64,000 bases of DNA from Cinnamomum chago (GCA_038049695.1 CP142452.1:109260001-109324000); one strand, 5' to 3'. Shown: positions 34,257 through 47,340, counted from the stretch's first letter. The notes: generated from the sequence alone by a model not told the origin. Translations and numbers: made by a program.

Positions 34257-36150
34257 TCACACTTGTACCCTGTCCGTCTCACGTGTCCTCTGAAACTGGT
34301 TTTTCAGCAACTTCATAAACTTGGGAATGGGGATGATCCAGAAGATGAGGCGGAAGGTGAGGACCGTCAAATGCCAGATTAGAAGAAGGACCATCAATGC
34401 CGTCCAGCCAATAACAATACAAACCAGTATGCGTACGATTTTCGATTCCAAGTTGACTATTAGCGCGGTCCCATAGATGAAAGCCATCATCACAGACGTC
34501 ACAGATACCCACATGGTGATCACCAAAATCCACGTTGTGAGGCGGTTCTTCAGTGGCAGCCTGCTCACTAGAAAGAGGATAATGAACAGAGACGAGACCA
34601 GCCCTGCCAGGTCAAAGTACATGAAGAGCTTGAACCTCTCTGAATGGCAGTCCTTATTATGAATAGCCGTCCCGGCAACTATAGATCTGGCACTGCATGG
34701 AGAAGAAGATCTTTTCGAGACTTTGGATTCACTCCAAACTCCCCCGGGAGGGCTGAGTCCTGCTGCAAATGTCACTGTAGCGATCAATGTGGCCACAATT
34801 AGGAGCGTGTTGTGCTGCTCTTCGTACCATTTCTTGTCTCTCTTTTGCCCTCGGCCCCACCTGCGGGGAATACAATATCTCTTCTTCCGAGCATTGGTTG
34901 GGGTCGAATTCTGCTGAGTCTTCCGGTTTCTTTTACATCCAGCATTTGAAAGCAGGCGGCTGATTTCCATGTCCCCATAATCACTTGGGCCCTGTGATAA
35001 TATGTCAAGGGCTGTGCAATCACATCCGTTAGTGGCTTTCACGTCTACTTGGTTCTTTGAAAGGAAGAGCTCAAGCATCTGGAACGAAAAAAAGCCCACG
35101 AAAAGAAGTAGCCGTGAGAAACATTTTTCTGACTTTTGATTTAACATCATAGCTGGAATGTAGTTGCCTTTGGTGGATTATCATAGATGGACTCTTGTCA
35201 ATATTTTCCTAAAACCCTATTTTTGCCCATAGCATTTATGTAACATTTTAGAGAATATTTTCTCTGAATGATAAAACCTTGAGGCATCAGATCTGTATTT
35301 ACTTTTCATAAAATGTTATTTTTTGTATTCTCTAAAAAAAAATGAATTTACTTAGTTGTGGTAAAAAATATATGATATAGATACCGATAAATCTAGTGAA
35401 ATCTTTAGACTATCTCACGAAATCACGGGAAATGAAGCCAAAAGTCTTTAAAAAATATTAACCGGTATGTGGAAAGATTTCCACAGCATTGACAACTCAT
35501 ACTAATCTTCTTCTTTGTTTGTTTTTAGTTTTATATTAGACTAGTACTAGAAATGAATAGAGTGGGTCAGAGTTCCTTGCCTGGAACTGTTTTCTGGCAG
35601 TGGCTAGATGCAATACGGTATTGCCTTCCGAATCCTTCACATTCACTAGCTCCGGTTTGCAGCCCAACACCTCTGCAGCAGCCTCGAGCTGGTTATTTCT
35701 TAAGCACATGTGCAGAGCTGTCTCTCCACGATTCGATACTACTCCAGCAAGCTCCGGATCGACCCTAAGCAGCTCTCTCACCACCTCAACTTGCCCATTC
35801 GCAGCGGCCAAATGGAGAGCAGTTCTTCCATCCTTATCTTGGACCCTCCTTGAAGAAGTGCTTTTGGTGCCCAATATCTCCAGTACAACACCTACGTGCC
35901 CTCCAGCTGCAGCCAGGTGAATTGGGTAGGATCCTCCCTCGTTGCGCATTCCTGCTAGTTCTGGGCGTAGTTTTAGAAGCTCTTTGGCAAAACCCACATC
36001 CCCACGAAGAGATGCGACGTGCAGAGGATTCCCAGCAGGAGACATGCAATCGATTCCCTGAAGGAGGAGAGGGTCTTCCTGGACGAGACGGCACAGGGCA
36101 GGTACGTCTCCTTCGAGGGCTGCTTTACGAAGCATCTCAACTCGATCCAT
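34257..36150 (-). CDS. Ankyrin-repeat PGG-domain membrane protein (BDA1/ITN1-like), gene 2
   Basis: Exons 35,581-36,150 (190 codons) and 34,257-35,078 (273 codons plus stop) give 463 residues. Ankyrin repeats occupy about residues 39-210, a basic linker follows, then four membrane segments with the PPGG motif at 300-303. It is ten residues shorter than gene 1, through gaps in the loop after the first membrane segment and near the C-terminus. The intron is only 502 bp, has the same GC donor (CAG|GCAAGG) and acceptor GTTCCAG|ATG, and is phase 0. The start context is AACCATGG. Exon 2 is closest to gene 1, while exon 1 differs from both gene 1 and gene 3 at about a dozen residues. This is the most compact copy and a likely functional gene. 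Membrane signalling in defence or stress is inferred from the family. Confidence 0.88.
35079..35580 (-). other. GC-AG intron of gene 2
   Basis: 502 bp. The join near 35,180 fuses sequence matching 8,929 and 10,981 of gene 1, so about 2 kb is missing here relative to gene 1. Confidence 0.75.
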
Positions 36151-36924
36151 GGTTCGTTCCTAAGCAGCTCTGCTTTCTTTAGCTGTGTAATGGGGGTTGC
36201 TCTTGGAAGTGGGGGAGAGGGAGCACTAAATAGGAGGGAGGAACAACGAGTCAAGTCAATTTTTGTTTTTTCGATTGCACATTGTACGTAAGTAATTTCT
36301 CCCCAATATTTCTTTCCTCAGGAGAGAAGGATTTCTGTTTTGGGCATGGGAGGAGATGAGGGGGGAAGAGGGAAGTTAAATAGGAAGGAAGGAGTGGACG
36401 AGTCAAGTGGACTGATGGAACTGTCCCAGTTGCACTTTCAAACAAAGATACAGTTAGGCTGGATTTGTCTTTTACTTTATATGAAACTTCATGGATAGAG
36501 CTAGTAGTTGGCGTTTCTCATCTGTTTGATTTATGTCTAGGCGTTCGCATTCGAGGAAATAAGAATTACAATTACCAAGAGATTCCGTGAATGGATGAGT
36601 CTTGGCGGACTGAGAATGAGAGATTGTTCAACTTAGATGGCCTGGCCAACTTGAAATTAGCCGCCACATTAGATGGAAGACGAGTACAAGTTGGTCTCTC
36701 TTTGCCTCCCTCTTGTCTAGGCTTTAATAAGGGGGTTAAAAAAAAAAAACCAGAAATTACATGGGACAGCATTACATGGACCAACGGAGTCCAACCAATT
36801 AATGGGAGAGAATGAGTGAGATTCTTTCAAATCTCGTTAAGCCCACTTGATATAAGCCTCACTCGTTTCAATTGGGTTGAATGGAGGCCGGATCCACTGT
36901 CATAGATATTACAGGTGGACAGTG
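36151..36924. other. Upstream region of gene 2
   Basis: Aligns with the upstream regions of genes 1 and 3. Its part from 36,247 rightwards starts the 3.06 kb tandem duplication. No separate gene. Confidence 0.5.
36375..36382 (-). promoter_or_regulatory. Candidate TATA-like box of gene 2
   Basis: Minus-strand TATTTAAC about 225 bp upstream of the ATG, at the same place as in gene 1. A nearer TATTTAG at 36,227-36,233 is an alternative. Confidence 0.25.
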
Positions 36925-37270
36925 TAATATAAGTCTGAAATTCCATCATAGGGTCCACATAAAGATAATTCGGACTATTAAAGATGAATTTCATCATCTC
37001 CATTGATATATCAACAAGTTTTAGTTCAAAAGGAGTGGATCTCACTATATGATTGAACACCATGGCAGAAACATGATTAACACTACTTAGACAATGATGC
37101 CACATCAATGCTGTCGCATTTTCATCATGTTGCTGAATCAGATGGTAGGCCTCACTCCTTTTGAAATGAAACTTAAGAATATATTCATAGAGATGATGAA
37201 ATTCATTTTGAGCAATATGAATTATTTCTATCTAAGCATCATAATAGAGTTTTAGGAATGTGTTACATGA
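36925..37270. mobile_element. Foldback MITE, unit 2 copy a
   Basis: Same element as at 12,700-13,050. Confidence 0.5.
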
Positions 37271-37398
37271 TTCCAAATTGTATATAGTTGAGACAAACGA
37301 TCCATCCAGACTCAATCGGATGATAGACAAGTAAGATGGTCAAGTTGGTTGGTTTCGCCATTTCACCCTTTCATCCAAAACAAGGATAGTTTTGTAGT

Positions 37399-37788
37399 TT
37401 GGGTGTGGGGGGTCTGCTGTAGTTCTAGTATAAGTAGAATCGAACGGATGTGGGTTAAATGGCTGGTATTTTTTAATGTGTGAGATGAAGATCTAATGTG
37501 TGTGATGGAAATCTGATGGGCGGCGAAGTTGGATTGGTGGTGAGGATGGGTGAGAGTCGGAAGTGGGTCGAGAGAGAAAAGGTTGAAGAGAGAGAAAATA
37601 TTTTTTAAAAGTGAGTTGAAGAGGGAGAAAGGGTTTTAAAATACAAGATATTTTTTAATTTTATTTTATTTAGAAAATATCAGCCATTGGACGCTGCCAC
37701 AGCTGTTCATTCCATCTGCAGCAAACTACATCAGTCCTCTGCACCAAGTTTTGTAATATTGTAAACTACAGCAGACCCCCGCACCCAA
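37399..37788. mobile_element. Mutator-like MITE, unit 2 copy a
   Basis: Relative of 13,181-13,534, flanked by TTTTGTAGT (37,390-37,398) and TTTTGTAAT (37,789-37,797). The right end is partly doubled. Confidence 0.6.
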
Positions 37789-37797
37789 TTTTGTAAT

Positions 37798-39305
37798 ATT
37801 GTATCATATGTTTATTTAAAACTCGTGCTGGAGGTGGGGTCTGATGCCTTTAAGTGGGTGATGTCCTGGACTTGCATACCAACAATTGACGGGGGAAGAA
37901 TGCATAACAATAATTGAAGGGGGAAGACTGACCCAATGGTCACATCATTGAGAGACACTGTGATTCAAGGAATTTCCCAAATAACCAAGAATATTGCAAA
38001 GAAATTGGACTGTGGAAATTTACAAGGAAAACAAATAGACTCGTAAAGTCGAATAAGCAAATGAAATCTTTCTATGTAGGGAATTTTTTGGGTACGGTCA
38101 TCTAAATTTATCGATAACTCTCTCTTATTATTAAATTAGATAAGTTTATCTATACGTTATCTGTACTATCTGTATTTCTGCACAGGCCAAAAGTCGTTTT
38201 TTTCATTTATAATATGACAACAAATTTTTCCGATATCACAATTTATATCGCATCATCACAAATAAATTATTCACTTGCGATATTGCAATTTATATTATTA
38301 AATGTGATCATGAGTCAAGGGAGATTTTAATAAAATCACAAAATACAAAAGCACTTTTTGAGAATATATGAAAATAAAAGGCCCTACATGTAAAAATCTC
38401 TCAGCAAGTAAAAAAAAATCACACAAATGTGGATTTTGAAATCGTGTACAACAAGTGACCATACTTTTGTGAGAATATGTGAAAACAAAGGGCCTTCACA
38501 TGTAAAATCTCCTAAAATGTGAAGGAAGAAAAAAAAAACAAAAAAATTTGTTTCAAACTCATGTGAAGTGGGAATCCAACGCCTTCAGAAATGTCCTACT
38601 ATATGCTGTGCATTATTCATTGCAATATATATTATAAAATAAAAATTTCCGTTCTGGCACAACAATTTAATTAATTGTGCCAAAACCTAACACGTTTCGG
38701 ACTGGGCCGGGTACCGAGTCAACCAGGTGCGGACCGAAATTTAAAACCATGGTTTATCGGAATCACCATCCAAAAAGGGAATGCCACATGAGGAAAGAAC
38801 TCAACCGTTCTTGATCGTACATGCATATTTATAGAGCATTGCCTTGTTCTGCATTCTATCTATATACTGAAAATTATATGGGTGGGATCTTCTCATCTGA
38901 AAAGCTTCTGGGACATTAACTGTCTCTCAATGGTGAGAAATATAACGTACAACCATATGAAATTAGCTAGGTCCTAACGAGTAGGGAATCGTCATTTAAC
39001 CCATAGGAGGGCCATGATAAAACTGATCACAAGTAATATATATTACGTGGAGTTCATGTCCTCACGGAATTTAATTAGTGATGCTCTTCAGTGAAGGGCA
39101 CTATTAGTTCGATATGCAACAATAGAAATAAGAGATTTGGATATATTAGTCCTTCTTAAATTTGACTTTACCAATTTTATGATTGACATTTAGATAATGT
39201 CAGTATGCTCGTCGGACTCTAGTCAATATTTTCTTGAAAACCATTTTTTACCCATGGCATTTTTGTAGAGCATCTTAGAGAATGTTTTTTAGAATGTCAG
39301 AACCT
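37798..39305. repeat. Intron-like block a, unit 2
   Basis: No gene. It aligns with 13,544-14,406 plus 17,208-17,646 plus 20,866-21,080. It holds the empty site of the CACTA (about 38,653-38,660) and that of the solo LTR (about 39,095-39,100). Confidence 0.6.
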
Positions 39306-39944
39306 GAGTCAAGTCAATTTTTGTTTTTTCGATTGCACATTCTACGTAAGTAATTTCTCCCCAATATTTCTTTCCTCAGGAGAGAAGGGTTTCTGTTTTG
39401 GGCATGGGAGGAGATGAGGGGGGAAGAGGGAAGGAAGGAGTGGACGAGTCAAGTGGACTGATGGAACTGCCCCAGTTGCACTTTCAAACAAAGATACAGT
39501 GGGGAGGCTGGATTTGTCTTTTACTTTATATGAAACTTCATGGATAGAGCTAGTAGTTGGAGTTCGCATTCGAGGAAACAAGAATTACAATTACCAAGAG
39601 ATTCCGTGAATGGATGAGTCTTGGCGGACTGAGAATGAGAGATTGTTCAACTTAGATGGCCTGGCCAACTTGAAATTAGCCGCCACATTAGATGGAAGAC
39701 GAGTACAAGTTGGTCTTTCCTTGCCTCCCTCTTGTCTAGGCTTTAATAAGGGGGTTAAAAAAAAAAAAAAAAAACCAGAAATTACATGGGACAGCATTAC
39801 ATGGACCAACGGAGTCCAACCAATTAATGGGAGAGAATGAGTGAGATTCTTTCAAATCTCGTTAAGCCCACTTGATATAAGCCTCACTCGTTTCAATTGG
39901 GTTGAATGGAGGCCGGATCCACTGTCATAGATATTACAGGTGGA

Positions 39945-40290
39945 CAGTGCAATATAAGTCTGAAATTCCATCATAGGGTCCACATAAAGATAATCCGGAC
40001 TATTAAAGATGAATTTCATCATCTCCATTGATATATCTACAAGTTTTAGTTCAAAAGGAGTGGATCTCACTATATTATTGAACACCATGGCAGAAACATG
40101 ATTAACACTACTTGGACAATGATGCCACATCAATGCCGTCGCATTTTCATCATGTTGCTGAATCGGATGGTAGGCCCCACTCCTTTTGAAATGAAACTTA
40201 AGAATATATTCATGGAGATGATGAAATTCATCTTGAAGATTCTGAATTATTTCTATCTAAGCATCATAATAGAGTTTTAGGAATGTGTTA
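39945..40290. mobile_element. Foldback MITE, unit 2 copy b
   Basis: Tandem-duplicate copy of 36,925-37,270. Confidence 0.5.
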
Positions 40291-40424
40291 CATGATTCCA
40301 ATATTGTATATAGTTGAGACAAACGATCCACCCAGACTCAATCGGATGATAGACAAGTAAGATGGTCAAGTTGGTTGGTTTCACCATTTCACCCTTTCAT
40401 CCAAAACAAGGGTAGTTTTGTAGT

Positions 40425-40761
40425 TTGGGTGCGGGGGTCTGCTATAGTTCTGCTGTAGGTAAAATCGAACGGTTGTGGGTTAAATGGCTAGTATTTTTTA
40501 ATGTGTGAGATGGAGATCTAATGTGTGTGATGGAAATCTGATGGCTGGCGGAGTTGAATGGATGGTGGGGATGGGTGTGAGCCGTCAAGAGAGAAAAGGT
40601 TGAAGAGAGAGAAAAGGTTTTTTTGAAAGTGAGTTGAACAGAGAGAAAGGATTTTAAAATACAAGATATTTTTTTTTTTTATTTTATTTAGAAAATACCA
40701 GCCACTGGATGCTGCCACAAGTTTTGTAATATTGTAAACTACAGTAGACCTCTGCACCCAG
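40425..40761. mobile_element. Mutator-like MITE, unit 2 copy b
   Basis: Flanked by TTTTGTAGT (40,416-40,424) and TTTTGTAAT (40,762-40,770). Confidence 0.6.
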
Positions 40762-40770
40762 TTTTGTAAT

Positions 40771-42604
40771 ATTGTATCATATGTTTATTTAAAACTCGTG
40801 CTGGAGGTGGGGTCTGCTGCCTTTAAGTAGGTGATGTCCCGGACTTGCATAACAATAATTGAAGGGGGCAGACTGCATAACAATAATTGAACGGGGAAGA
40901 CTGACCCAATGGCCACAGCATTGAGAGACACCTAAATGTGATTCAAGGAATTTCCCAAATAACCAAGAATATCTACAAAGAAATTGGACTGTGGAAATTT
41001 ACAAGGAAAGCAAATAGACTCATAAAGTCCAATAAGCAAATGAAACCTTTCTATGTAGGGATTTTTTTCGGTACGGTCGTCCAAATTTATCGATAACTCT
41101 CCCTTATTATCAACCTAAATAAGTTCACCTATATGTTATCCGTACTATCCGTACTTCTGCACAGGCCAAAAGTCGTTTTTTTCCTTTGCAATATGAGAAC
41201 AAATTTTTCCAATATCACAACTTATATTGCATCATCACAAATAAATTATTCACTTGCGATATCGTAATTTATATTATTAAATGTGAACATGAGTCAAGGG
41301 AGATTTTAATAAAATCACAAAATACAAAGGCACTTTTTGAGAATATATGAAAATAAAAGGCCCTACATGTAAAAATCTCTCAGCAAGTAAAAAAAAATCA
41401 CACAAATGTGGATTTTGAAATCGTGCACAACAAGTGACCATCCTTTGGTGAGAATATGTAAAAACAAAGGGCCTTCACATGTAAAATCTCCTAAAATGTG
41501 AAGGAAGAAAAAAAAAAAAACAAATAAATTTGTTTCAAACTCATGTGAAGTGGGAGTCCAACGCCTTCAGAAATGTCCTACTATATGTTGTGCATTATTC
41601 ATTGCAATATATATTATAAAATAAAAATTTCTATTCCGGCACAACAATTTAATTAATTGTGCCAAAACCTAATATGTTTCGGATAGGCCGGGTACCGAGT
41701 CAACCAGGTGCCGGCCTAAATTTAAAACCATGGTTTATCGGAATCACCATCCAAAAAGGGAATGCCCCATGAGGAAAGAACTCAACCGTTCTTGATCGTA
41801 CATGCATATTTACAGAGCATTGCCTTGTTCTGCATTCCATCTATATACTGAAAATTATATGGGTGGGATCTTCTCATCTGAAAGGCTTCTGGGACATTAA
41901 CTGTCTCCCAATGGTGAGAAATATAACGTACAACCATATGATATGAGTGAACGAAATTAACTAGGTCCTTACGAGTAGGGAATGGTCATTTAACCCATAG
42001 GTGGGCCATGATAAAACTGATCACAAGTAATATATATTACGTGGAGTTCATGTCCTCACGGAATTTAATTAGTGATGCTCTTCAGTGGAGGGCACTATTA
42101 GTTTGATATGCAACAACTGAAATAAGAGGTTTTGATATATTAGTCCTTCTTAAATTTGATTTTACCAATGTTATGATTGAAATTTAGATAATGTCAGTAG
42201 GATCGTCGGACTCTAGTCAATATTTTCTTGAAAACCATTTTTTACCCATGGCATTTTTGTAGAGCATCTTAGAGAACATTTTTTAGAATGACAGAACCTG
42301 AGGAATGATGGTCAGATCTGCATTTACTTTTTACAAAATGTTATTTTTTCTGATCTCTATATAAATTGAATTCGCTTGCTTGTGGTAAAAACTATATGAT
42401 AAAGATACCAATAAATCTAATGATATCACGGGACTATCTAATGATATCACGGGATATGACGCCAAAAGTCTTAAAAAAATATTAACCGGTATGTGGAAAG
42501 ATTTTCATAGCATTGACAATTCATGGTAATCTTCTTCTTTGTTTGTTTTTAGTTTTATATTAGACTAGTACTAGAAATGAATAGAGTGGGTGACAGTTCC
42601 TTGC
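40771..42604. repeat. Intron-like block b, unit 2
   Basis: No gene. It aligns with block a and, to the right, with 20,866-21,377 of unit 1. It also holds empty sites for the CACTA (about 41,634-41,641) and the solo LTR (about 42,086-42,092). Confidence 0.6.
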
Positions 42605-42802
42605 CTGTAACTGTTTTCTAGCGTGGCTAGATTCAGTACAGTATTGCCTTCCGCATCCTTCACATTCACCAGCTCTGCTTTGCATCCTGCCAAACACCTT
42701 TGCAACTTCAACCTGGTTACTTCTCAAGCGCATGTGCAGAGCCGTCTCTCCTCGAATCTACACTAGTTCTACAAGCTCTGGATCAACCTTAAGCAGCTCT
42801 CT
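42605..42802 (-). pseudogene. Truncated ankyrin exon 1 relic, unit 2
   Basis: Orthologue of 21,378-21,578, with the same cut-off point and small indels. The base before the GC donor region is changed (CTGTAA instead of CTGGAA on the plus strand). No function is expected. Confidence 0.75.
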
Positions 42803-43168
42803 GGTGGAGCTGCTACTGGTTTCACCTCATGATTTTATGGGGCAGGTTTGTTAGGGATAGAATTGGGTTTCTAGAATTGTAATTAATTTTTGTAAAGTAA
42901 TTACAATAAGAAATAAAGGATGAGAGCAATAAAGGATGATGAGATAAATGACCATCAAAGTCAGGGTCCATCTATTTCTGCACCTTTTATCCTTTCAACC
43001 CATCTCACTGTAAATTCCCACAAACTCAATTTCAAAAAAGAAAAAAAAAAAAGAAAGAAAAATTAGTTATAGGTCCTTTAATATTGTCATTTTAGGCCTC
43101 TAATTAACATGAATTTCGGTTAAGGCCTCTAGCTAATCTATGCGCTTAGACTTATTTCAAGCAGAGGT
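42803..43168. other. Unit DNA between broken exon and copia fragment
   Basis: Aligns with 21,579-21,920; no gene. A low-complexity A/G run lies at 43,036-43,060. Confidence 0.45.
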
Positions 43169-45750
43169 TGTTAGGAATTTTAGTGTTGGCTAAATTCATG
43201 GGTTGGACAAAACTCTGGGTCTTTTGAGTTGTAATTTTTATTTAGAAAAGGACTCTGAAGATAGAAGGTTGGAAGGAATCAGAAGAAGAAAGTCTGAAAG
43301 AATTAGAAGAAGTCTGCTGGATAAAAGAGTGCTGAATTTCCGAATTATCCAGAGAGGGGTCCGCTCGAGCGACCATTATATCCGCTCAAGCGAATAGGTC
43401 GGGTTGCTCGAACGCTGAAACAGAGGCTGGTCCGGTTGAGCGCACCCAATGACCGCTCGAGCGAACCAAGCACAGTGTATTACGAATTTTGAAAACTGCT
43501 ATACTAATTGTGCTCAAACTGCTGGTTTTAATTCTAATCATCTTAGACAACTTTAAGCACGTCCTTATGGCTATTTAATGGACTCAAGGGTTATTCTAAA
43601 AGAAGAAGCCTCACCTCTCAAAGTTCTGAGTTAGAAATTATCATTGAGAGTTTTTCTTCTTTAGAGTTTTTATGAAGTTGTGCTGCCAAGTTCTCTAGAG
43701 CCAAGTTCTTCTGCATCCTTTGTAGAAGATTGTCTTCTTGCGAGAAGATTTGAGGAGTCAGACGCTAGATTGAATCTGTTGCAATCAACGGTGTGAAGTC
43801 GTTGAAACGTGAAGCGACACAAGGTAACTTCAGTCCTTGTGTAGGGGATGTCTGGGGAAGAGATCTGAGTTTCTTGTAATTGCGAGATTCATAGTGTTTG
43901 ATTTGATCCAGTTTGGATCGGTGGTTTTTCACACGGTTAGGGTTTTCCACCTTAAATTTGGTGTCCTTGTGGTGTGTGCTTGTTTTGTTTATTTCCGCTG
44001 CATATTGTTTATTTCTGCACACTATTGGATTGATTGTTTGAGTACACCAATCTAGAAATCGCGGAGAGCACATAATAAAAAAATTTTAATTGGCATCAGA
44101 GCGGGTTGCACTATCTTGTTCTGTTTTGATCCTACAAGATTTTTAGAATGGTGCTCAATAGAGAAGGGACATCTACCTCGAAGCCTCCTTTGTTTAACGG
44201 TTCTAATTATGCATATTGGAAACAAATGATGATTGGGTTTCTCAAGTCCATTGATGATGATGTTTGGGATATTGTTGAAGAGGGCTACTCCAGATTTACA
44301 TTTGTGGTTAATGGACAAACTGTTCCTAAACCTAAAGCCCAATAGTCTAAGGATGAGAAGCATGCATCCAATTGTAATAACAAGGCTGTAAATAGCATAT
44401 ACAATGGAGTATCTGCTGATGAGTTTCGAAGGATTTCCACTTACAAAAATGCAAAAGAAGCACGGGAAGTCTTACAAACAGTTTATGAGGGTATAGACAC
44501 GGTAAAACAAGCTAAATTGCAAAGGCTGAATAAAGAATTTGAAACCATCGTGATGGAAGAAGATGAGACCTTTGATCAATTTAATGCAAGGCTGAATGAT
44601 TTTGTCAATGATGTTTTCATTCTGGGGGAAGAAATACCAGAACACAAAATTGTCAAAAAAATTCTGAGGTCTCTACCTTCGAGGTTTGATTCTAAAGTTG
44701 ATGCTATTGAAGAAAATAAGGATTTGAATACCCTCAAGGTAAATGAATTGGCTAGAAATCTTCAGACTTTTGAAACAAACCGTTTGAATAAAGGAAAATC
44801 AAAAGCGCAGGATATTACTTTGAAAGCCATCTCAGAATAAAAAAAGAAGCCTGCAAAGAAAATTGAATCTGATTCTGAATCTGATGCTGAAGATGATATG
44901 GCTGAGTTTATTAAGTGTTTCAAAAAATACATGAAGACGAAACGAGCCAATAAAAAGAATTTCAGATCTGAGAAGAAGGATCCTGCAAAATGGACAAAGT
45001 GTTTTGAGTGCCAAGGTTATGGTCACTATGCTAATGAATGTACCAACAATAAAAACGGTACAAAGCAACAAGCTCTCAATACTACTTGGGATGAAGAATC
45101 TTCTGAAGAAAAAACGGAAAATGCAAAAGATCTTGAGGATGATCCTTTTAACAATGTGAATGGCAAGTACGTGGCATTCATGGCTAAGTCTGTATCTGAC
45201 AATGATACTGATAATGATAATGAAGATGAGATGTCAGATCAAGAGAAAGATTGGGAAAAGTTGTATCATGATACCTATGCTGATTGTGTCAAGATGACCA
45301 AGTATGGTAACAAGATCACTATCAAGTACAAGGCTGCTCAAGAAGAAATTTCTGTACTAAAGATTGAATTAGAGCAAGTACTGGAAAAGATTTGTCTCTT
45401 GGAAAGTCAGAAACACTGCATAGCTGAAAATTTGGCTACTGAGAGTCAAAGACTTGAAAAGGCTGAACAAGAGATTAAGAATTTGTGGATGGAGTTGCAA
45501 ACTGTTAAAGCTGAAAATCAAGACCTGCAAGAAAGACTGAAGATCACTCTGTCAGAGTTAGAAGTTAAGCAAGCTTCTCTAAACAAGATGAACACTGGTT
45601 CCCAGACTCTTACAAACATCTTGTCCAGTCAGAAGTCTCATTTTGACAGAAGCGGTCTCGGTTATGATCATGGTGCATCCACTTCAAATACTAAAAATAA
45701 AACAACTTTTGTTTCAAGTGTTGCACATGCTACTCCACATACTGCAGAGC
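43169..45750 (+). mobile_element. 5' fragment of a Ty1/copia LTR fossil
   Basis: An LTR of about 0.9 kb begins TGTTAGGAATTTT at 43,169 and ends near 44,070; it is followed by a primer binding site TGGCATCAGAGC (44,091-44,102). Then comes a gag region (about 44,148-45,750) with copia features: an N-terminal FNGSNYAYWKQMM motif, a gag core, and the CCHC zinc knuckle CFECQGYGHYANEC, followed by a coiled-coil-like tail. The element stops abruptly at about 45,750; protease, integrase, reverse transcriptase and the 3' LTR are absent. It is broken and incomplete. It occupies the place of roughly 2.1 kb found in unit 1 (21,920-24,070), so it arrived or rearranged after the duplication. The frame is well kept, which suggests a moderate age. 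Confidence 0.85.
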
Positions 45751-46096
45751 CTGGGCCAGAATTTCTAAACCCGGACCGGGCCTGAATATGCCTTAGCCCG
45801 GCTCAATAACAACCACACTTTCAACTTCACTGCAGGCAACCCACGATTCTTCTATCAAGTATACGGTACAATAAATATTGGATAAAAAATATATGTAAAA
45901 TAATGAGTGGGTTAGTCCAAGATAGATAACGAAATTGCAGAAGTTTTTCGTTTGACTTTTCTGGTACATTGCGAAGATAATTGTCCATTCTGCTGTCGCA
46001 CCAATTTAGATGCACATGGGGTACCTTACCTCGTATTTTCAACTGAATGATCGTGGTGGTAGTTAGTAACGGAACAGAGGACATCTCCGATAAATT
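45751..46096. repeat. Unit DNA right of the copia fragment
   Basis: Aligns with 24,072-24,367, including the truncated end of the TAGGGGTGC-family MITE. No gene. Confidence 0.5.
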
Positions 46097-46533
46097 GGGA
46101 TGTAAATGGATGGATTTGATAGTGGACTCAAGCTTGAAAATGTTAAGGAGAAGGTGGATTCAGATCTGTTTTAGGGTCAATTTCTTAGTTTTGGATCCAC
46201 AACCGTTAAAGGAGATGGTGAAACCAAATTCGAAACCAGAATCATATATAGGGTAGGTTTGGGTTTGGATTCAGGTCTAAGTAGAAAATGTTAAGTAAAA
46301 AAAAATCTAATTTTAAAAAGTAATTCTAAAAAATTGAAGTAATGTGTCTGGCTGCGGGTCTACAGATCTACACTAATGTGGAATTGGAGTCGAAGCCGGA
46401 CCAGCTTAGGTCACTGGTCCAAAAAAAGGACCCGGACTCATTAACTTAATAGAGTTTAAATAATGATCCAAACCCGAGTTTTAACAGTCGGAGCTTCCGG
46501 ATAATCGGAGAATCGGAGACCCATTTGCATCCA
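46097..46533. mobile_element. MITE with GGGATGTAAATGG termini, unit 2 copy
   Basis: Orthologue of 24,368-24,805 with decayed right end. A tandem duplication of about 40 bp follows at 46,533-46,590. Confidence 0.6.
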
Positions 46534-47024
46534 TACTCATAAATTAGATGTTAAGTGCTATCCATACTCATAAATTAGATGTTAAGTGCTCTACTACAAT
46601 AACTTCTTTTTCATTCCAATGAAGCAATTGAGAGTATGCAATTAGCTGACATCATATTTTATTACATAGGTGGTGCTTGAGTCCGAATCTCCTATTTCAA
46701 TCAAACAAGAAAATATTGTTTCGGCCTATTCCTGAGTCGCCACCTATATAAAATGCTATCTTGGTTTTTTTCATTCTAAGAAAGCAATTGAGAGTGTAGA
46801 ATTAGTTGACATTACATTTTGTATAGGTGGCACTCGGGATAGGTCGAAACAGTACTTTTCTGTTTTGTTGAAACAGGGATCAAGACTCCATATTAAAAAA
46901 TTTCGTGGAAGGGATAATAATTATATACCTTCTGATTAAATCCTATGTCACACACGAAGCTACATAAGTGGACGTGATGAAGGGGAGGAACCTTCCCAAA
47001 TCCATATAAGGACTAATGAAGTCG

Positions 47025-47140
47025 TGTAAAACTCCTCCGAGAGGGCTGAGTCCTAGTTGAAATGTCACTGTGGTATTCACTCTGGCCACACATGAATGTG
47101 TTTTGTCATTCTTGTTGAAGTCGTTGTTTGACCTAGCACA
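47025..47140 (-). pseudogene. Far-decayed PGG motif remnant, unit 2
   Basis: The minus-strand frame VNTTVTFQLGLSPLGGV matches the first membrane segment and PGG motif (IATVTFAAGLSPPGGV) of the intact genes. Only about 110 bp remain. Confidence 0.65.
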
Positions 47141-47340
47141 CACACTCGAGGGATTGGTGGGATAATGCTATGTAGGTTAGGGTATTATTGTGAATACTCA
47201 CTTCTTAGTTGGGTAATGATTATATTTTTTATTTTAGAATAATTTCTTAGAATTTATCCTTATATATTAGTGAATATAATTGAGTTTAATAGAATTTAAT
47301 AAATTAATTTTCATAGTGATCTCAATTTATCTCTTCCATT
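47141..47340. repeat. Unit DNA left of the hAT MITE pair
   Basis: Aligns with 25,440-25,570 and 63,705-63,883; no gene. Confidence 0.5.

Larger units (their letters stand above)
36247..42300. repeat. 3.06 kb direct tandem duplication within unit 2
   Basis: Sequence 36,247-39,305 recurs as 39,306 to about 42,300 in the same orientation. At 39,305 the text runs from intron-like DNA (ATGTCAGAACCTGAG) straight into the upstream region (GTCAAGTCAATTTTTG), sharing GAG at the joint. The pair includes the gene 2 promoter-side DNA, the foldback MITE, the Mutator-like MITE and intron relics, but not exon 1. Confidence 0.8.

Noticed and set aside
44148-45785. Host gene encoding a zinc-knuckle coiled-coil protein
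   Set aside because: It follows an LTR and a primer binding site and has the copia gag arrangement; it is part of the retroelement fossil.
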